Made by a program: the position numbers and the translations under genes. This document shows positions 41,761 to 57,980 of a stretch of DNA of 64,000 bases, one piece after another (the first letter of the stretch is position 1; each line of letters starts with the position of its first letter). Under the pieces are notes generated by a model. The model made no database searches, was not told the origin of the DNA, and saw only the letters and a program-made list of their open reading frames with translations. The stretch is from Rhynchopus euleeides (lineage: Eukaryota; Euglenozoa; Diplonemea; Diplonemida; Diplonemidae): contig OY723270.1 in the NCBI GenBank assembly GCA_963210315.1, forward strand, positions 682,001 through 746,000, read 5' to 3'.

Positions 41761-42430
41761 ATCTAGCCTTCTTCCTCTTTTGACCATACTTTCTTGAAAC
41801 ATCTTCCAATCTGCCGAGCACAAAGGGGCAGCTCCCGACAATCAAACAACAATTGCCCTCCCCGACCCACCCACCCCCACCCCACCCACCCACCGCTTCT
41901 GCCCCTGTATTGGTTTATGGCACAAACGCAGACCGATCTCGCAGAGAGCCCGGGGGGGGAAGGGGAGAATGAAAACAGAGAAACAGAGAGAGATGGTGCA
42001 GGGGGGATGGGGTATGGGCGGGGATGCGGTGGGGAGGTTCGTGGAATGGCAGGCAGGTGTGGGGCAGAGCAAGAACCCCCCCCCCCCCCCGTTCAGCAGG
42101 GAGGGATATCTGGACACGGCTCAAAAAAAATCACTCAAAAAAAAAGTCGTTCGGAATGGCGGGTCCGGCCATTCCTCCCACCTCAGCTGGTGGCGCGTTG
42201 AGGAGCAGGTGGGTGGGGTGGGTGTGGGGCGGGGCGGGGTGAGGGGGTAGGGGCGCTGTGCAGCACGCGGTGTCTGCCTTTTCCTCGCGTATCCCCCCAC
42301 CCCACCCCCCCACCCCACCCCCACTCCCACACTCCCCCGTTCCCCGTGGGCTGCGCAGGCAAACAGGCACTTGGCCCACTTTCTCCCTGTGCAAACAGTT
42401 CAGCAGCAAAATGCTGGATGCAGGCACCCC

Positions 42431-43740
42431 TCAGTTGGTGTGCTTGCCCAGCAGCCATTCGAAGATGTGAGCGGTCGTAAGGTACCCATTCACTTTGTCG
42501 TCAGTGTCTACAGCGATCAGCGTCCGTACCTGTTGCCGTGGTGTATATTTTTGTGGAAGCTTGCTGAGAGAGAAATCCAGAGAACCCCTGAAAAAATGCC
42601 TGACGTCATTAAATCCCACCTCCCGGTGGACGGCTTCAATTCAACTTTGTGGTGGGGCGTATATTGCGTGTATTGCTGCCTCAGTCATAACCACTCCACA
42701 TATTGAGTGGCAGCAAGAACAGAAGGGCACATACCCCACACTTCCCGAGGTGGTGCATCACGTCGCCCAGAGGCTCGTCTGCATTGAAGCAGTACACCGG
42801 ATGCCTGGGGCGGTTCGCGATGGCAGAAGCGAGGGTCAATTCGATGTCGTAGGTGCCACCCTGCTCGATGTGCATCACATCGTTGCGGGTGAAGACATCG
42901 AGGCACCTCCCCGACACATCCACAATCGGCAGGCAGTGCACATCGTGGTCGATCAGCGAGGACAGCACCTCATACACGCGGGTCTCCAGCGTGCAGCGCG
43001 GGGTCTTCGGGCCATAGGCGCCGATGTTCAGATCCCCAACGGAATAGCTGAGCAGCTCAGACCACTCCTTGTCGTCGTCAAGCTCGTGGAGGCGTTGGAG
43101 GACAGCCTTCAGCATCGAGTCGTACCCGATTGTCGACAGCACCTCCTGCGTGTGGGACAGGATGGGGAGCCGGTTAATCTTGTGCTGGTGCAGCGACTCC
43201 AGCGCAACCAGCAAGCTCTGGTCTATGCGTGCGGAGATCAGGGTGCTGCGCACCTTCTCCCCCTCCTGCGCCTGCTTCTCCCTCCAGGAGGAGATGGGGC
43301 TGTTTTGCAGCTCGACAATACTCTCCCCGCTGATGCGGGTGCGCAGCAGGACTTTGATGTAGTCCGTGACAGTCATCATTCCGACATACTCAGACTTCTG
43401 AGCATCCCACAGGGTGCCATAGGGCACCTTGTTTTCAAGAGCTGATATAAAAGCGACGCTGAGAGGGAGCCATATATCTATGATGATCACCTGCGACGAC
43501 CCGCTCATCGCGTCGTAGCACGTCTTCGATTTGAAGAACTCCAGCATCCCCTTCGCCAGCTGCTCCTGCACCTCGCGCTTCGCATCGTCTCCAGAGGGGA
43601 GCCCCTTCTTGGTGCTGCGCCTCACAGGCTTGGAGTATTTCAGCTCGATGCCTTCATAGTTGATGGTCACCACATCCTCGACACTCCGGAGGTACGACCC
43701 CCCACCAAGCGAGAAGGCTCCAACAGACGCAGCCTGAGGA
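42431..43740 (-). CDS. AMPK gamma / SNF4-type protein with four CBS motifs
   Basis: This is the regulatory gamma subunit type of the AMPK/SNF1 energy-sensing kinase, whose CBS pairs bind adenine nucleotides. Exon 2 (43740 to 42735) holds the N-terminal CBS pair (YDAMSGSSQVIIIDIWLPLS; GMMTVTDYIKVLL), then CBS3 (HKINRLPILSHTQEV) and most of CBS4 (VHCLPIVDVSGRCLDVFTRN). Splicing out 42530-42734 joins KCG to VRTLIAVDTDDKVNGYL in exon 3 (42529-42431), completing the last CBS motif; length is then about 345 aa. No ATG precedes the first domain in frame. An AG at 43736 suggests an upstream exon on the far side of the retrotransposon chain. Regulation of the kinase is inferred from the family. Confidence 0.82.
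42530..42734 (-). other. Spliceosomal intron, 205 nt, in the AMPK-gamma-type gene
   Basis: The donor is GTATGT after the codons for KCG and the acceptor is CAACAG before VRTL. Without removal the frame ends 15 codons later in unrelated sequence. With removal a standard CBS4 C-terminus is restored. This is the clearest intron in the window. Confidence 0.85.
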
Positions 43741-43770
43741 TGTGATGGGGGTGGGGTGGCGGCGGCAGCA

Positions 43771-43852
43771 GTGTGTGTGTATGTTTTGTGTGGAAAGATC
43801 CTGCACGGGGATCACAGCCCACCCCCGCTCCTCTCTGCGTCATACAGGCTCA

Positions 43853-43855
<3 letters not shown>
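43771..43855 (-). mobile_element. 3'-end-only fragment of the (CA)n-tailed non-LTR retrotransposon
   Basis: The stretch GTTTTGTGTGGAAAGATCCTGC through CCCACCCCCGC matches the 3' untranslated end of the copy at 46926-46983. It is preceded by a short GT run (43771-43781) and directly followed by the next (GT)n tract. This is a copy truncated to fewer than 100 bases. Confidence 0.65.

Positions 43856-43887
<32 letters not shown>
43856..43887. repeat. (GT)n microsatellite, tail of retrotransposon copy 1
   Basis: Sixteen GT units. Read on the minus strand this is the (CA)n tail following the 3' end of the copy at 43888-46768. Confidence 0.85.
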
Positions 43888-49464
<5,577 letters not shown>

Positions 49465-49650
49465 GTTATCAAGTTTTAAGGCGGTGTCGCCCTGCACGGG
49501 CAGTAGCACCTCCCCTTCAGTATCGCACTCCCGAAGGATTCCCCAACACGACGTGACACCGGTTTCGACGCGTACTCTTCGTACCCCTCCCCCCGGCCGC
49601 GTCTCTTCAGCGAAGAACCGGGGAGAATCGGACCAGGGCTAGCTAAACCC
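49465..49650 (-). mobile_element. Probable 3' end of a third (CA)n-tailed retrotransposon
   Basis: The first 60 bases share the TTTTAAG..GGT..CCCTGC.CGG pattern with the 3' ends of copies 1 and 2. No conserved coding frame follows. Ends are uncertain. Confidence 0.35.
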
Positions 49651-50306
<656 letters not shown>

Positions 50307-50532
50307 GTGGTGATCCCCTCGCTACTCAATCACCCGTGTCGCTGGGCACCCCAGGAGCGGGCAGCCCACCGCTGTGTGGGGGGGGGGGCTGCTCCGGCTG
50401 TGTGCGTGTTCTCTGTGACACGGCAGCATTGCATACCTGGTCGTTCAGGCTGTCAGCACGGCCCAGCCCCTGCCCAACGGGGATCGGGATTGCCCGCCTG
50501 CCATAATGGGTCGGTGTGGCGTGAAAAGAGGG

Positions 50533-50572
50533 GCGGTGGTGGTGGTGGTGGTGGTGGTGGTAGTGGTGGTTG
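50533..50572. repeat. (GGT)n microsatellite
   Basis: About 12 GGT units with one TAG interruption. Confidence 0.9.
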
Positions 50573-50579
50573 ATCAATT

Positions 50580-51690
50580 GTTTTGTTATGCTCATCCGCA
50601 TCCCATCCATTATCAACACTCCAAGCAGGGTGGTGGTTGCTGTGTGGGCTTTGGTGGCATTCTGCCGAAATTTGCTTTCTTTGACGCATACGACTTTCGC
50701 GCGGAAAGTGTCATTCAGCTCTGCCAAACGTGATCTACACACCACCCCCTTCATCAGGCAAGTGGGTTTTTGTAAGCGTGTGTGGAAGCGTCAACGCATC
50801 AAACGAAGCATCAAACAGTAGAGAAAGAGCGGCAGAGCTGAAGTGACAATATTAATTATTTGTGTCGGAACGTACACCCCAGGCCTGGTGAAGCGCGGTG
50901 TTCCAGCTAAAGGCACACAAGTATTCCCCCCTCACCGGCCCCAAGACATACCCAGCAATGTCATCGTCACGCGACATCGCGCGTGACAGTTCCACCGCAA
51001 CTCCGACCTTCCCCCCCCCCCCCACCCCCTGACCAGGGGGGGGTCGGAAGGAGGGAGTGGCCGGGCTGCTCCTAACAGGACAGGGGGGACGGAGAGAGGG
51101 GAGACGCGCGTATGTGCGTGTGTGTGTGTGTGTGCGCACTCTAGATAACCCCTCTCCCCCCTCCCACAGAAACCTCTTGCCTCCACCACCCGCCCCTCCC
51201 TGTCTCAGCGATCCCCTGCGTTCCCCAAGCCCCCGTGCTTCTGCAGGGGAAGAGGTGGGTGGTGTAATGGCGGTGGAGGGATTTGATCGTCAAGTGAATG
51301 GGAAAGCAAGTCGCCCAGCACCTTCTTGCAATGTTAGTCCTTTTTGTAGTCACGACACCAGATATGGTGCACAAGGCAGATCAATGCACAAAGAAACATC
51401 AAGAGGGGGGGAGGGGTCGGGTGGGGGAGCGGGGGGCGGGGATCTGCGCTAATTAGCAATTTCCTCTTCATCGTTTGGACTTCTGTCGCATTTTTTTTTG
51501 CTTTCACGGGCCAATGCTCCACCCCCCACCCCCATCCCATTACAATACGTTTGCCAGTCTCTGTGAGTGAACTGCCCAGCGTCTCAGAGAGACACACGAC
51601 CCCCTCTCCCCCTGCGTTCGCCCACCCCACGCAACGGTGGCGGGCAAAGAACAGCTTTTCTCGCATTTATTCAGGGGACAGCGGGGGTGG
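50580..51690. other. Intergenic stretch with the dispersed 19-bp motif
   Basis: No gene could be supported. TGGAAGCGTCAACGCATCA is at 50783-50801, with the same downstream words as at 2022. C- and G-runs lie at 51009-51050. Confidence 0.45.
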
Positions 51691-51860
51691 GGGAAAGGGA
51701 TGACAGCAAAGAGAAAAAAGGCAAGGCACAGAGAGAGAGGTCAGTGCGCCACCCTTCACCCTTCACCCTTCACTCCTGACCCAGGGGCAGCGGGTGGTGG
51801 TGGCCACCCAAAGGGCCCTTTTATGTTCCACGTTGCAGGGCGACGTTAGTAAGTATTTTG
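51691..51860. repeat. Box A of the AKR segmental repeat, copy 1
   Basis: About 170 bp containing GATGACAGCAAAGAGAA, CACTCCTGACCCAGGGGCAG and GGGCGACGTTAGTAAGTATT. Copies are at 54700-54868 and 59863-60020. It lies upstream of AKR copies 1 and 2 in their direction of transcription. This copy has no AKR gene to its left, so a unit end is present here. Confidence 0.85.
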
Positions 51861-52269
51861 AGGTGGGAAGGGTGTTCCGATTCGCGCGGGAATCTGTGTG
51901 CTCTGGGAGGTGGGTGTCGCACCGAGGACTGCGTCTCGGTGACATATCCACAGACAGGATGACACAGGGCACCGCGCGGTGTATGCCAGGAGGGGAGGGG
52001 GGAGATCCTTGCTTCTTGTGTTTTTTTCTCCACTTTGGTGTCGACAATCACAAGCAAGCTTGCTCTGTCGCAAAGGTGTTTCCTTGTATATATACTTTTT
52101 TGAACATCACGAGATAATCGGGCAAGCAAAAAAAAATCACAACACGCGGGGCGCGGAGGGGTTCGCAACGGGTGGCGTAAAACAGTGCGCTGTCCGGTGC
52201 GTTTAACCCTTTCTGATGGGCAACACGTCAGACTTTGCTTTTAAAAAAAAAGAAAGGAGTTTGCCGCTA

Positions 52270-52830
52270 CGAGGTACCCCCACCGCACCCTGAACGAGGA
52301 AGGCACATGTACGCCGCCCGTTTGCCCCACCACCGGGATCACACGCAGAAGAGCAAACAAGGCGGCTCAAATTAAACACGAGGGGTGCGACGGCACTCAG
52401 GAGGGGGGGGTGGAGCGTCGGATCCAACAGTGCAGACCACGGGTGTGACACGACGTGCCTGTGCCTCTTGCTGCCTCTGCAGCCAAGCACGGCACCACGC
52501 CACGGAGCTCTTCGGCCCCAGGAGACGGAAGGGAGACCTGCCCCAGGAGGGTGGGGTGGGTGCAGAGAGAGGGGGGGCAGAGGGGCAAGGAGAAGACACA
52601 CGCAGAGTGCACCGCACCACACAGCCACACCACACACCTCACACCCCATGCCCCAAGCCCGACACACAGAAGCTGAGCATCAGCAGTGTGGCGGGGCAGG
52701 GGCAGGGAGGGTGTGGGGAAACAAGGCTGTCCACAGCAGTCTGCCTCGCACAGCGAGCACGAGGAGAGGGTTTTGTGTCGGACATCCCTTGGTGGTGGCG
52801 GTGCACAGTGCATGCAGGGGGCCTACTGGG
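52270..52830. repeat. Block B of the AKR segmental repeat, copy 1
   Basis: About 550 bp just downstream of AKR copy 1, repeated at 57080-57600 and 60190-60720. Indels of 13 and other non-triplet sizes separate the copies (near GCCAAGCACGGCACCACG), so the open frames here are not coding. Confidence 0.85.
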
Positions 52831-52880
52831 GGGGGAGGGGCGGTGTGGAAAGACACAGCCTCATGAGGAGAGCACCCTGA

Positions 52881-53990
52881 TTAGGACGCGGTGGTGGTTG
52901 CGAGGGGGGCCTTGCCAGGCTTGAAGCCGAGGGGCAGCGCGTCCTTGAAGGGGTAGTCGGGGTGGCCGGCCGTGTCCTCCCACAGCAGGAACTGCCACCC
53001 GATGTTGAGGGACGCGAAGGTCTTCAGGTCCTCCTCGTCCAGCTTGAAGTCCCACACCCCGTGGTTTGCCTCCACACGCGAGGGGGTGATGGACTTCGGC
53101 ACAGCAGACACGTTGCGCTGGATGTGCCAACGCAGCACCGCCTGGGCAGGGGTCTTGTTGTGCTTTGCGGCGATCTTGGCGATCGTCTCGTTCTCCAGCA
53201 CCGCCTTCGGGTCGGTGTCGCGCTTGTAGCACGACGGGCGGTCCGCAGACCCGAGCGGGGAGAAGGCCTGCACAGCAACGCCGTTGTGCTGGCAGAAGTC
53301 CACGAAGTCCTTCTGCTGGAAGTAGGGGTGCACCTCGTTCTGCACAATCGTCAGCGGGTGCTTCTTGCACGCCTCGATGCACTCACGCACCTGCGCCTTG
53401 TTGAAGTTCGACACACCGATGGTGCGGATCAGCCCCTTGTCCTTCATCTCCTCCATCGCATGCAGGGTCTCGACGTAGTGCGAGTCCGCGTCGTAGGTGT
53501 ACTTCCCCTCCTCGTCCAGGGAGAACATCCAGCACCCGCCCTCAGGGCGCTCCTCGGTGTACAGACCAGGGAACGCACCGGACTTCCGGATGCCGGGCTT
53601 GGCCCCTGTGGGGTGCGAGGGGCAGGCCTGCGGCCAGTGGATCACGAAGGCGTCGATGTAGTCCATCTGCAGGTCCTCCAGCGTCTTCTTGATGTCGATC
53701 CACGCGTTCTCGGGGCGGTGGTTGGCGTTCCACAGCTTGCTCTGGATGAAGAGCTCCTCGCGCTTCACCTCACCTGCGTCGATCAGCTCCTTGATGGCCT
53801 GCCCAATCTCGTGCTCGTTGTTGTAGTCGTTTGCGGTGTCGATCATGCGGTAGCCAGAACGGATCGCCGCCTTCACCGCCTCACCGGTCTTCCCGTGCGG
53901 GCTCTTCCACGTCCCCAGCCCAATCTTGGGGTACTTCACACCATCCTTCAGCAGGATGTACTGGTCCTCAGGGAGCTGCAGGTTTGTCAT
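52881..53990 (-). CDS. Aldo-keto reductase, copy 1, 369 aa
   Basis: NADPH-dependent carbonyl reductase of the AKR superfamily, acting on aldehydes or ketones in the cytosol. The (beta/alpha)8 fold has the full catalytic tetrad: Asp51, Tyr56, Lys85 and His118 (RMIDTANDYNNE, SKLWNA, FVIHWPQ). Also present are GVSNF, QNEVHPYFQQ and the NADP-site VPKSITPSR. Start chosen at MTNLQLPEDQ, the point where all three copies begin to agree strongly; the frame continues upstream but differs between copies. At 369 aa it is longer than the usual 310-330, owing to an insertion of about 40 residues after His118 (ACPSHPTGAKPG...). No signal peptide. Substrate unknown. Confidence 0.92.
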   Translation of the reverse strand: MTNLQLPEDQYILLKDGVKYPKIGLGTWKSPHGKTGEAVKAAIRSGYRMIDTANDYNNEHEIGQAIKELIDAGEVKREELFIQSKLWNANHRPENAWIDIKKTLEDLQMDYIDAFVIHWPQACPSHPTGAKPGIRKSGAFPGLYTEERPEGGCWMFSLDEEGKYTYDADSHYVETLHAMEEMKDKGLIRTIGVSNFNKAQVRECIEACKKHPLTIVQNEVHPYFQQKDFVDFCQHNGVAVQAFSPLGSADRPSCYKRDTDPKAVLENETIAKIAAKHNKTPAQAVLRWHIQRNVSAVPKSITPSRVEANHGVWDFKLDEEDLKTFASLNIGWQFLLWEDTAGHPDYPFKDALPLGFKPGKAPLATTTAS

Positions 53991-54699
53991 TTCTTCTCTC
54001 GTGTCGTGTGTGCTACAAGGCCTGACAGGCGGGGTTGGTGTGTGGTGTGCGTGCAACACATGTGCACTGGAGAACCTGGGCAGCGGTTTTGCTCGCCGCT
54101 GTGCGATGGGCTGTGCATGACAGCATAATGTGCTGGCCCATGTGGGTAGCAGGACTGAAACAAGACACAGCTGGACCCACAGAAGTCCGAGGGTCCAGTG
54201 TACGGAGTACTCACAGCGTGTCAGCAAGCAACACCTGTCTCTGTGGGAGGGGGTCGGGCTGCCTTCCGTCTCATCCTTATAGCAAGAACCCAGACTTCTG
54301 TCCGCACCAGGCGAAGATCAGTGTCAATCTGGGTGTTCTGTTTTGTGCAGACCGATGCAACCCCATGCATGGAACATGGGTTGAGGGGGGAATGATTCCC
54401 GGTATAATTTTCGAGCGACACACGACGAACGTTTCGTTGGTCGTGCTTCACCAGTTCACCTGCTTTCAGACAATGAGATAACCAAAGAACTCACGCACAA
54501 CAACAGCTGGCAGAGACACATGCCAACGGAGGCCTTCGCTCAGAAACACAAAAACGTGAGGAACGGCAAGACGCCTCACCACACTGGCATAGGGTGGCAC
54601 AGAGCGAAGGCCCTCAGCTTCTCCAACTTCCACAGCACCCGGGAGCAAGTCGATTGAGAAGACCACAACAATGTCGCGAGCAGCTTCAGGGGCAGGGTG
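53991..54699. other. 5' flank of AKR copy 1
   Basis: About 90 bp next to the start codon is shared with copy 2, and a further block (54224-54400, GTGTCAGCAAGCAACACCTG...) with 59467-59660 and, weakly, 62885-63000. It probably holds the promoter, though no TATA box stands out. CTTCTCCAACTTCCACAGCA (54615) recurs at 59774. Confidence 0.5.
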
Positions 54700-54868
54700 G
54701 GGAAAGGGATGACAGCAAAGAGAAGAAAGGCAAGGCACAGAGAGAGGTCAGTGCGCCACCCTTCACCCTTCACTCCTGACCCAGGGGCAGCGGGTGGTGG
54801 TGGCCACCCAAAGGGCCCTTTTATGTTCCACGTTGCAGGGCGACGTTAGTAAGTATTTCAGTTTGGAA
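54700..54868. repeat. Box A of the AKR segmental repeat, copy 2
   Basis: Near-identical to 51691-51860 in the 100 bp from CACCCTTCACTCCTGACC onward, ending GACGTTAGTAAGTATTTC. Confidence 0.85.
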
Positions 54869-55361
54869 TGGGGAAGAAGGAGGTGTTCAGTTGAGAAGAC
54901 AATCACGGGTCGCACGGGAACCTGTGTGTTCCTGACAGCGGTGCACTGTCTCGGTGCCACATCGGCAAACAGGAGCACACAGGGCGCCGTACGGTGAGTC
55001 CCTTTGCCAGACGAGGAGGGGAAGAACGTTTTGTTTTTGAACAACACGACCAGGGGTTTTTCTAGGATTCAGATTTTTCGAAACGGGGGGGGGTCAGTCG
55101 CGTTTTTTGCCTCGAAAATTTTTTTCACCGTGGGGAGAACGCTCGGGCGCTTCGCGCCCTCGCTGCCAACGTGACCCCAGCAGTCGTACCCGGCTGTTGC
55201 GACATGTGTCCTTGTGTCGTCACATTCCCATTCCTGGAGTCATGAACCGAATGGGTTCCTTCCACGGTACCTCTCCCGCTCGCGCCATCCTCAGGTATAC
55301 CCCCTGATATGCCACAGCCAGAAGCGCAAGGACTTGGTTACTAGACGGGCACACGTTAGCT

Positions 55362-55412
55362 GGTGTCTGGGGGGCAGAGCCCCCCAGCCGCCGGAGGCCA
55401 CGGTAGTGAACA
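55362..55412. repeat. GC-rich hairpin repeat, copy 3
   Basis: Reverse orientation: GTCTGGGGGGCAGAGCCCCC, then CAGCCGCCGGAGGCCACGGT and AGTGAACATCTG. Same module as at 39793. Confidence 0.85.
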
Positions 55413-55514
55413 TCTGTTCATTGTGGGCGTAGATTCTGTGCGTCCTCCTGAGGCTACTGGAGTGGTTGAATTCTGATGGGAATCGAATTACTTGAGTACG
55501 ACACACACGCCACA

Positions 55515-55570
55515 AGGGGGGTCTGGGGGGCGGTGCCCCCCAGCCGCCGGAGGCCGCGGTAGTGAACGTC
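55515..55570. repeat. GC-rich hairpin repeat, copy 4
   Basis: Reverse orientation, 150 bp from copy 3: GGTCTGGGGGGCGGTGCCCC then CAGCCGCCGGAGGCCGCGGT. Confidence 0.85.
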
Positions 55571-55779
55571 TGGCTCTTGGCTGGACTCATGCTCATCCCC
55601 CACTAGAAACACGCCTGCCTGTGGTCACGGAAAATGTGAAAAAACTGACCCAAAAACTGACCCCCCCCGGGGGGCAGGGGTGTAAATAAGGCCGACTCCC
55701 GACTCCCGACTCGCGCCGGATTTTTTGGGGTTGGGAGGGTTGCCTTGCTTCCCTTAGGGAATGTGCGGTATTAGGCACC

Positions 55780-55905
55780 CCATGGCCATAATGACCCCAC
55801 TGCGATCCGCACAGACTCCAAATATTCAAAAGAAAGGGTTTTTGGAACACCCGAGGAGGGGGGTCCCGATGGGTGGGTGGGGGTGTGGGGGTCCCGCTGG
55901 GTGGG
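55780..55905. repeat. Dispersed repeat shared with E1
   Basis: CCCCATGGCCATAATGACCC, then CGATCCGCACAGACTCCAAA and GGGTCCCGCTGGGTGG, match 12615-12745 in inverse orientation. Confidence 0.6.
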
Positions 55906-56193
55906 ACATGGTGTGTGCCTCCCAGTCATCTTCTTCATTACCGGTCTCTGAACTGGGGTGAGTTCATTGCCAAACCACTGCTGTGAATACGGCGCCCCTT
56001 TCCCGCCCCTTTTGCCAGATCCTGGCAGCTCCCAAGAAGAGTTGTGTTCCCGCCCCCATCAGGTGGTTGAGCATACCGCAGCGCACACGTGCACACCCAC
56101 ACACACTCCACACAGATGCGTCACACATGTGACGCAACTGTTGCGACACAACATGCCTCAGGTAGAGGCAGTAGTGTTTGACTCACAGCCAAC

Positions 56194-56624
56194 ATAGCTC
56201 TCAGTGGGGCCGTGGATGGTGTGGATGCATCCATGCATGCATCCACGGCATCCAGGGATGCCCGAAAATGTCAAAAAATGGATTTTCGATTTGGCACAGG
56301 AAAATCGCTGAAAACCCCAAAAATTGACCAAAAAACGTCGAAAAACCGATTTTTGGGCCCATTTTTCAGCCAGGAACACGTTTTTGGGCCTCTGTAAAAA
56401 ATCGATTTTTTGGGATATTTCGCGATTTTGGACAACTACTCGCCCAGCCAAATTCGATTTTTGGCTGAAAATTGCATCCATCCATCCATGCATGCAGGCA
56501 TACAGGCATTCATCCACTGCAGGCAGGCCTGCATGCAGGGCTTCGGAGCTCCAGGCTGTGTGTGGATGCATCCACAAAAGTTGTGGATGCATGCGCTGCA
56601 TGCACGGGAAATACTGAGAGCTAT
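56194..56624. mobile_element. Inverted-repeat element H, 431 bp, nested in G
   Basis: Ends ATAGCTCTCAGT and ACTGAGAGCTAT are perfect. Flanks ACAGCCAAC and GCAGCCAAA agree at 7 of 9 bases, which would suit a 9-bp Mutator-type duplication. Inside each end are clusters of GGATGCATCC and GCATGCAT palindromes. Confidence 0.6.
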
Positions 56625-57079
56625 GCAGCCAAATACTGCTGCCGTGAGTGAGGTGCTCGCAGCGTGTGGGGCGCTGCGGGCGAAGTGGGGGGTTGGCTGG
56701 GACAGCCAACATGGCGCTGTGCGTCGCGTGCTTCTTCGCGGACCACCTCGCACGCGGGAAGACCCCGCAAGCGCCGAGTCAGTCCGCCCTGACCGAATGG
56801 TGGGCGACTGCTGGAGGGTACATGGGACTCTCCACGGCAGAGGTGGCCGTACTACAGGATGCGTGCAGGATTGAGTAGGGTTTGAGACCGCCCGCCCCCC
56901 CCACCCCCCCACCCCAGGTACCTTAGGTGACTGTAAATAACCGACTCCCGACTCCTGACCCCCAAACCTTATTTACAGCCCTGCCGGGGGGGGGTCAGAA
57001 TTTTCGGGAAAATCTCGGGGGGGGTCATTGACCCCCCCCGACCCCCCTGGAAAAACCCCTGAACACGACGAGATCAACA

Positions 57080-57600
57080 CATCAAACATCACGAGGAAGG
57101 CATATGTATGCCGCCCGTTTGCCCCACCAACGGGATCACACGCAGAAGAGCAAACAAGGCGGCTCAAATTAAACACGAGGGGTGCGACGGCACTCAGGAG
57201 GGGGGGGTGGAGCGTCGGATCCATCAGTGCAGACCACGGGTGTGACACGACGTGCCTGTGCCTCTTGCTGCCTCTGCACCACGCCACGGAACTCATCGGC
57301 CCCAGGAGACGGAAGGGAGACCTGCCCCAGGAGGGTGGGGTGGGTGCAGAGAGAGGGGGGCAGAGGGGCAAGGAGAAGACACACGCAGAGTGCACCGCAC
57401 CACACAGCCACACCACACACCTCACACCCCATGCCCCAAGCCCGACACACAGAAGCTGAGCATCAGCAGTGTGGCGGGGCAGGGGCAGGGAGGGTGTGGG
57501 GAAACAAGGCTGTCCACAGCAGTCTGCCTCGCACAGCGAGCACGAGGAGAGGGTTTTGTGTCGGACATCCCTTGGTGGTGGCGGTGCGCGCTGCAGACAG
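57080..57600. repeat. Block B of the AKR segmental repeat, copy 2
   Basis: Begins just right of element F, with CATCACGAGGAAGGCATATG. Lacks 13 bases found in copies 1 and 3 near 57276. Confidence 0.85.
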
Positions 57601-57980
57601 GGGTACCTGGGAGGGAAGTGACGGCCTTTGATGAGTGGCGTCGTGGCCACACAGTTGTCAACAAAATGGTTCTTTTTTCGGTGGTTCGCACCTGCACTCT
57701 CGAAAGCGAAGGTGGAACCAGTCCAGATAATTTGCCCCACAAGCAGCAAGCCGAGAGGGAGTCACGTCAACAGCAATACGAACAAGGGTCAGGAAGGTCG
57801 TCTCAATCTCGGAATTCTACGAAAACCGCAGAAGAGATCAAACGGTGGAGAATGAAGGCGTGGAGCCGCAAAGACTGGATGTTCCATGTTTCGTCTGAAA
57901 TCCCACGGGTTGATGTACACACACTAGCCACACCCCAAGGCTTGGTTGCAAGACACATCCGAAATAAGAGAGCACCCTGA

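Larger units (their letters stand above)
55676..56983. mobile_element. Second hAT-like element G, 1,308 bp, nested in F
   Basis: Ends CAGGGGTGTAAATAAGG and CCTTATTTACAGCCCTG. CCGGGGGG flanks both sides (55668-55675 and 56984-56991), an 8-bp duplication. CGACTCCCGACTCC repeats lie just inside both ends. The duplicated bases are low complexity, which lowers certainty slightly. A short frame at 56648-56878 (MALCVACFFADHLARG) is unassigned. Confidence 0.8.
55051..57061. mobile_element. hAT-like DNA element F, 2,011 bp with 8-bp duplication
   Basis: Ends CAGGGGTTTTTC and GAAAAACCCCTG. AACACGAC flanks both sides (55043-55050 and 57062-57069). The sister unit at 60165-60185 has the uninterrupted target GAACAACACGACGAGATC. 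The 8-bp duplication and CAGGG ends fit the hAT superfamily. No transposase was recognised, so it is non-autonomous. Element G is inserted in it. Confidence 0.9.

Noticed and set aside
52385..52813. Frames of 130-180 aa conserved in all three B blocks
   Set aside because: Indels between the copies are not multiples of three and shift every frame, so the block is noncoding.
52962..54128. Plus-strand open frames of 388-490 aa opposite each aldo-keto reductase
   Set aside because: They mirror the reductase genes on the other strand, show Leu/Val/Arg bias from codon complementarity and have no domain.
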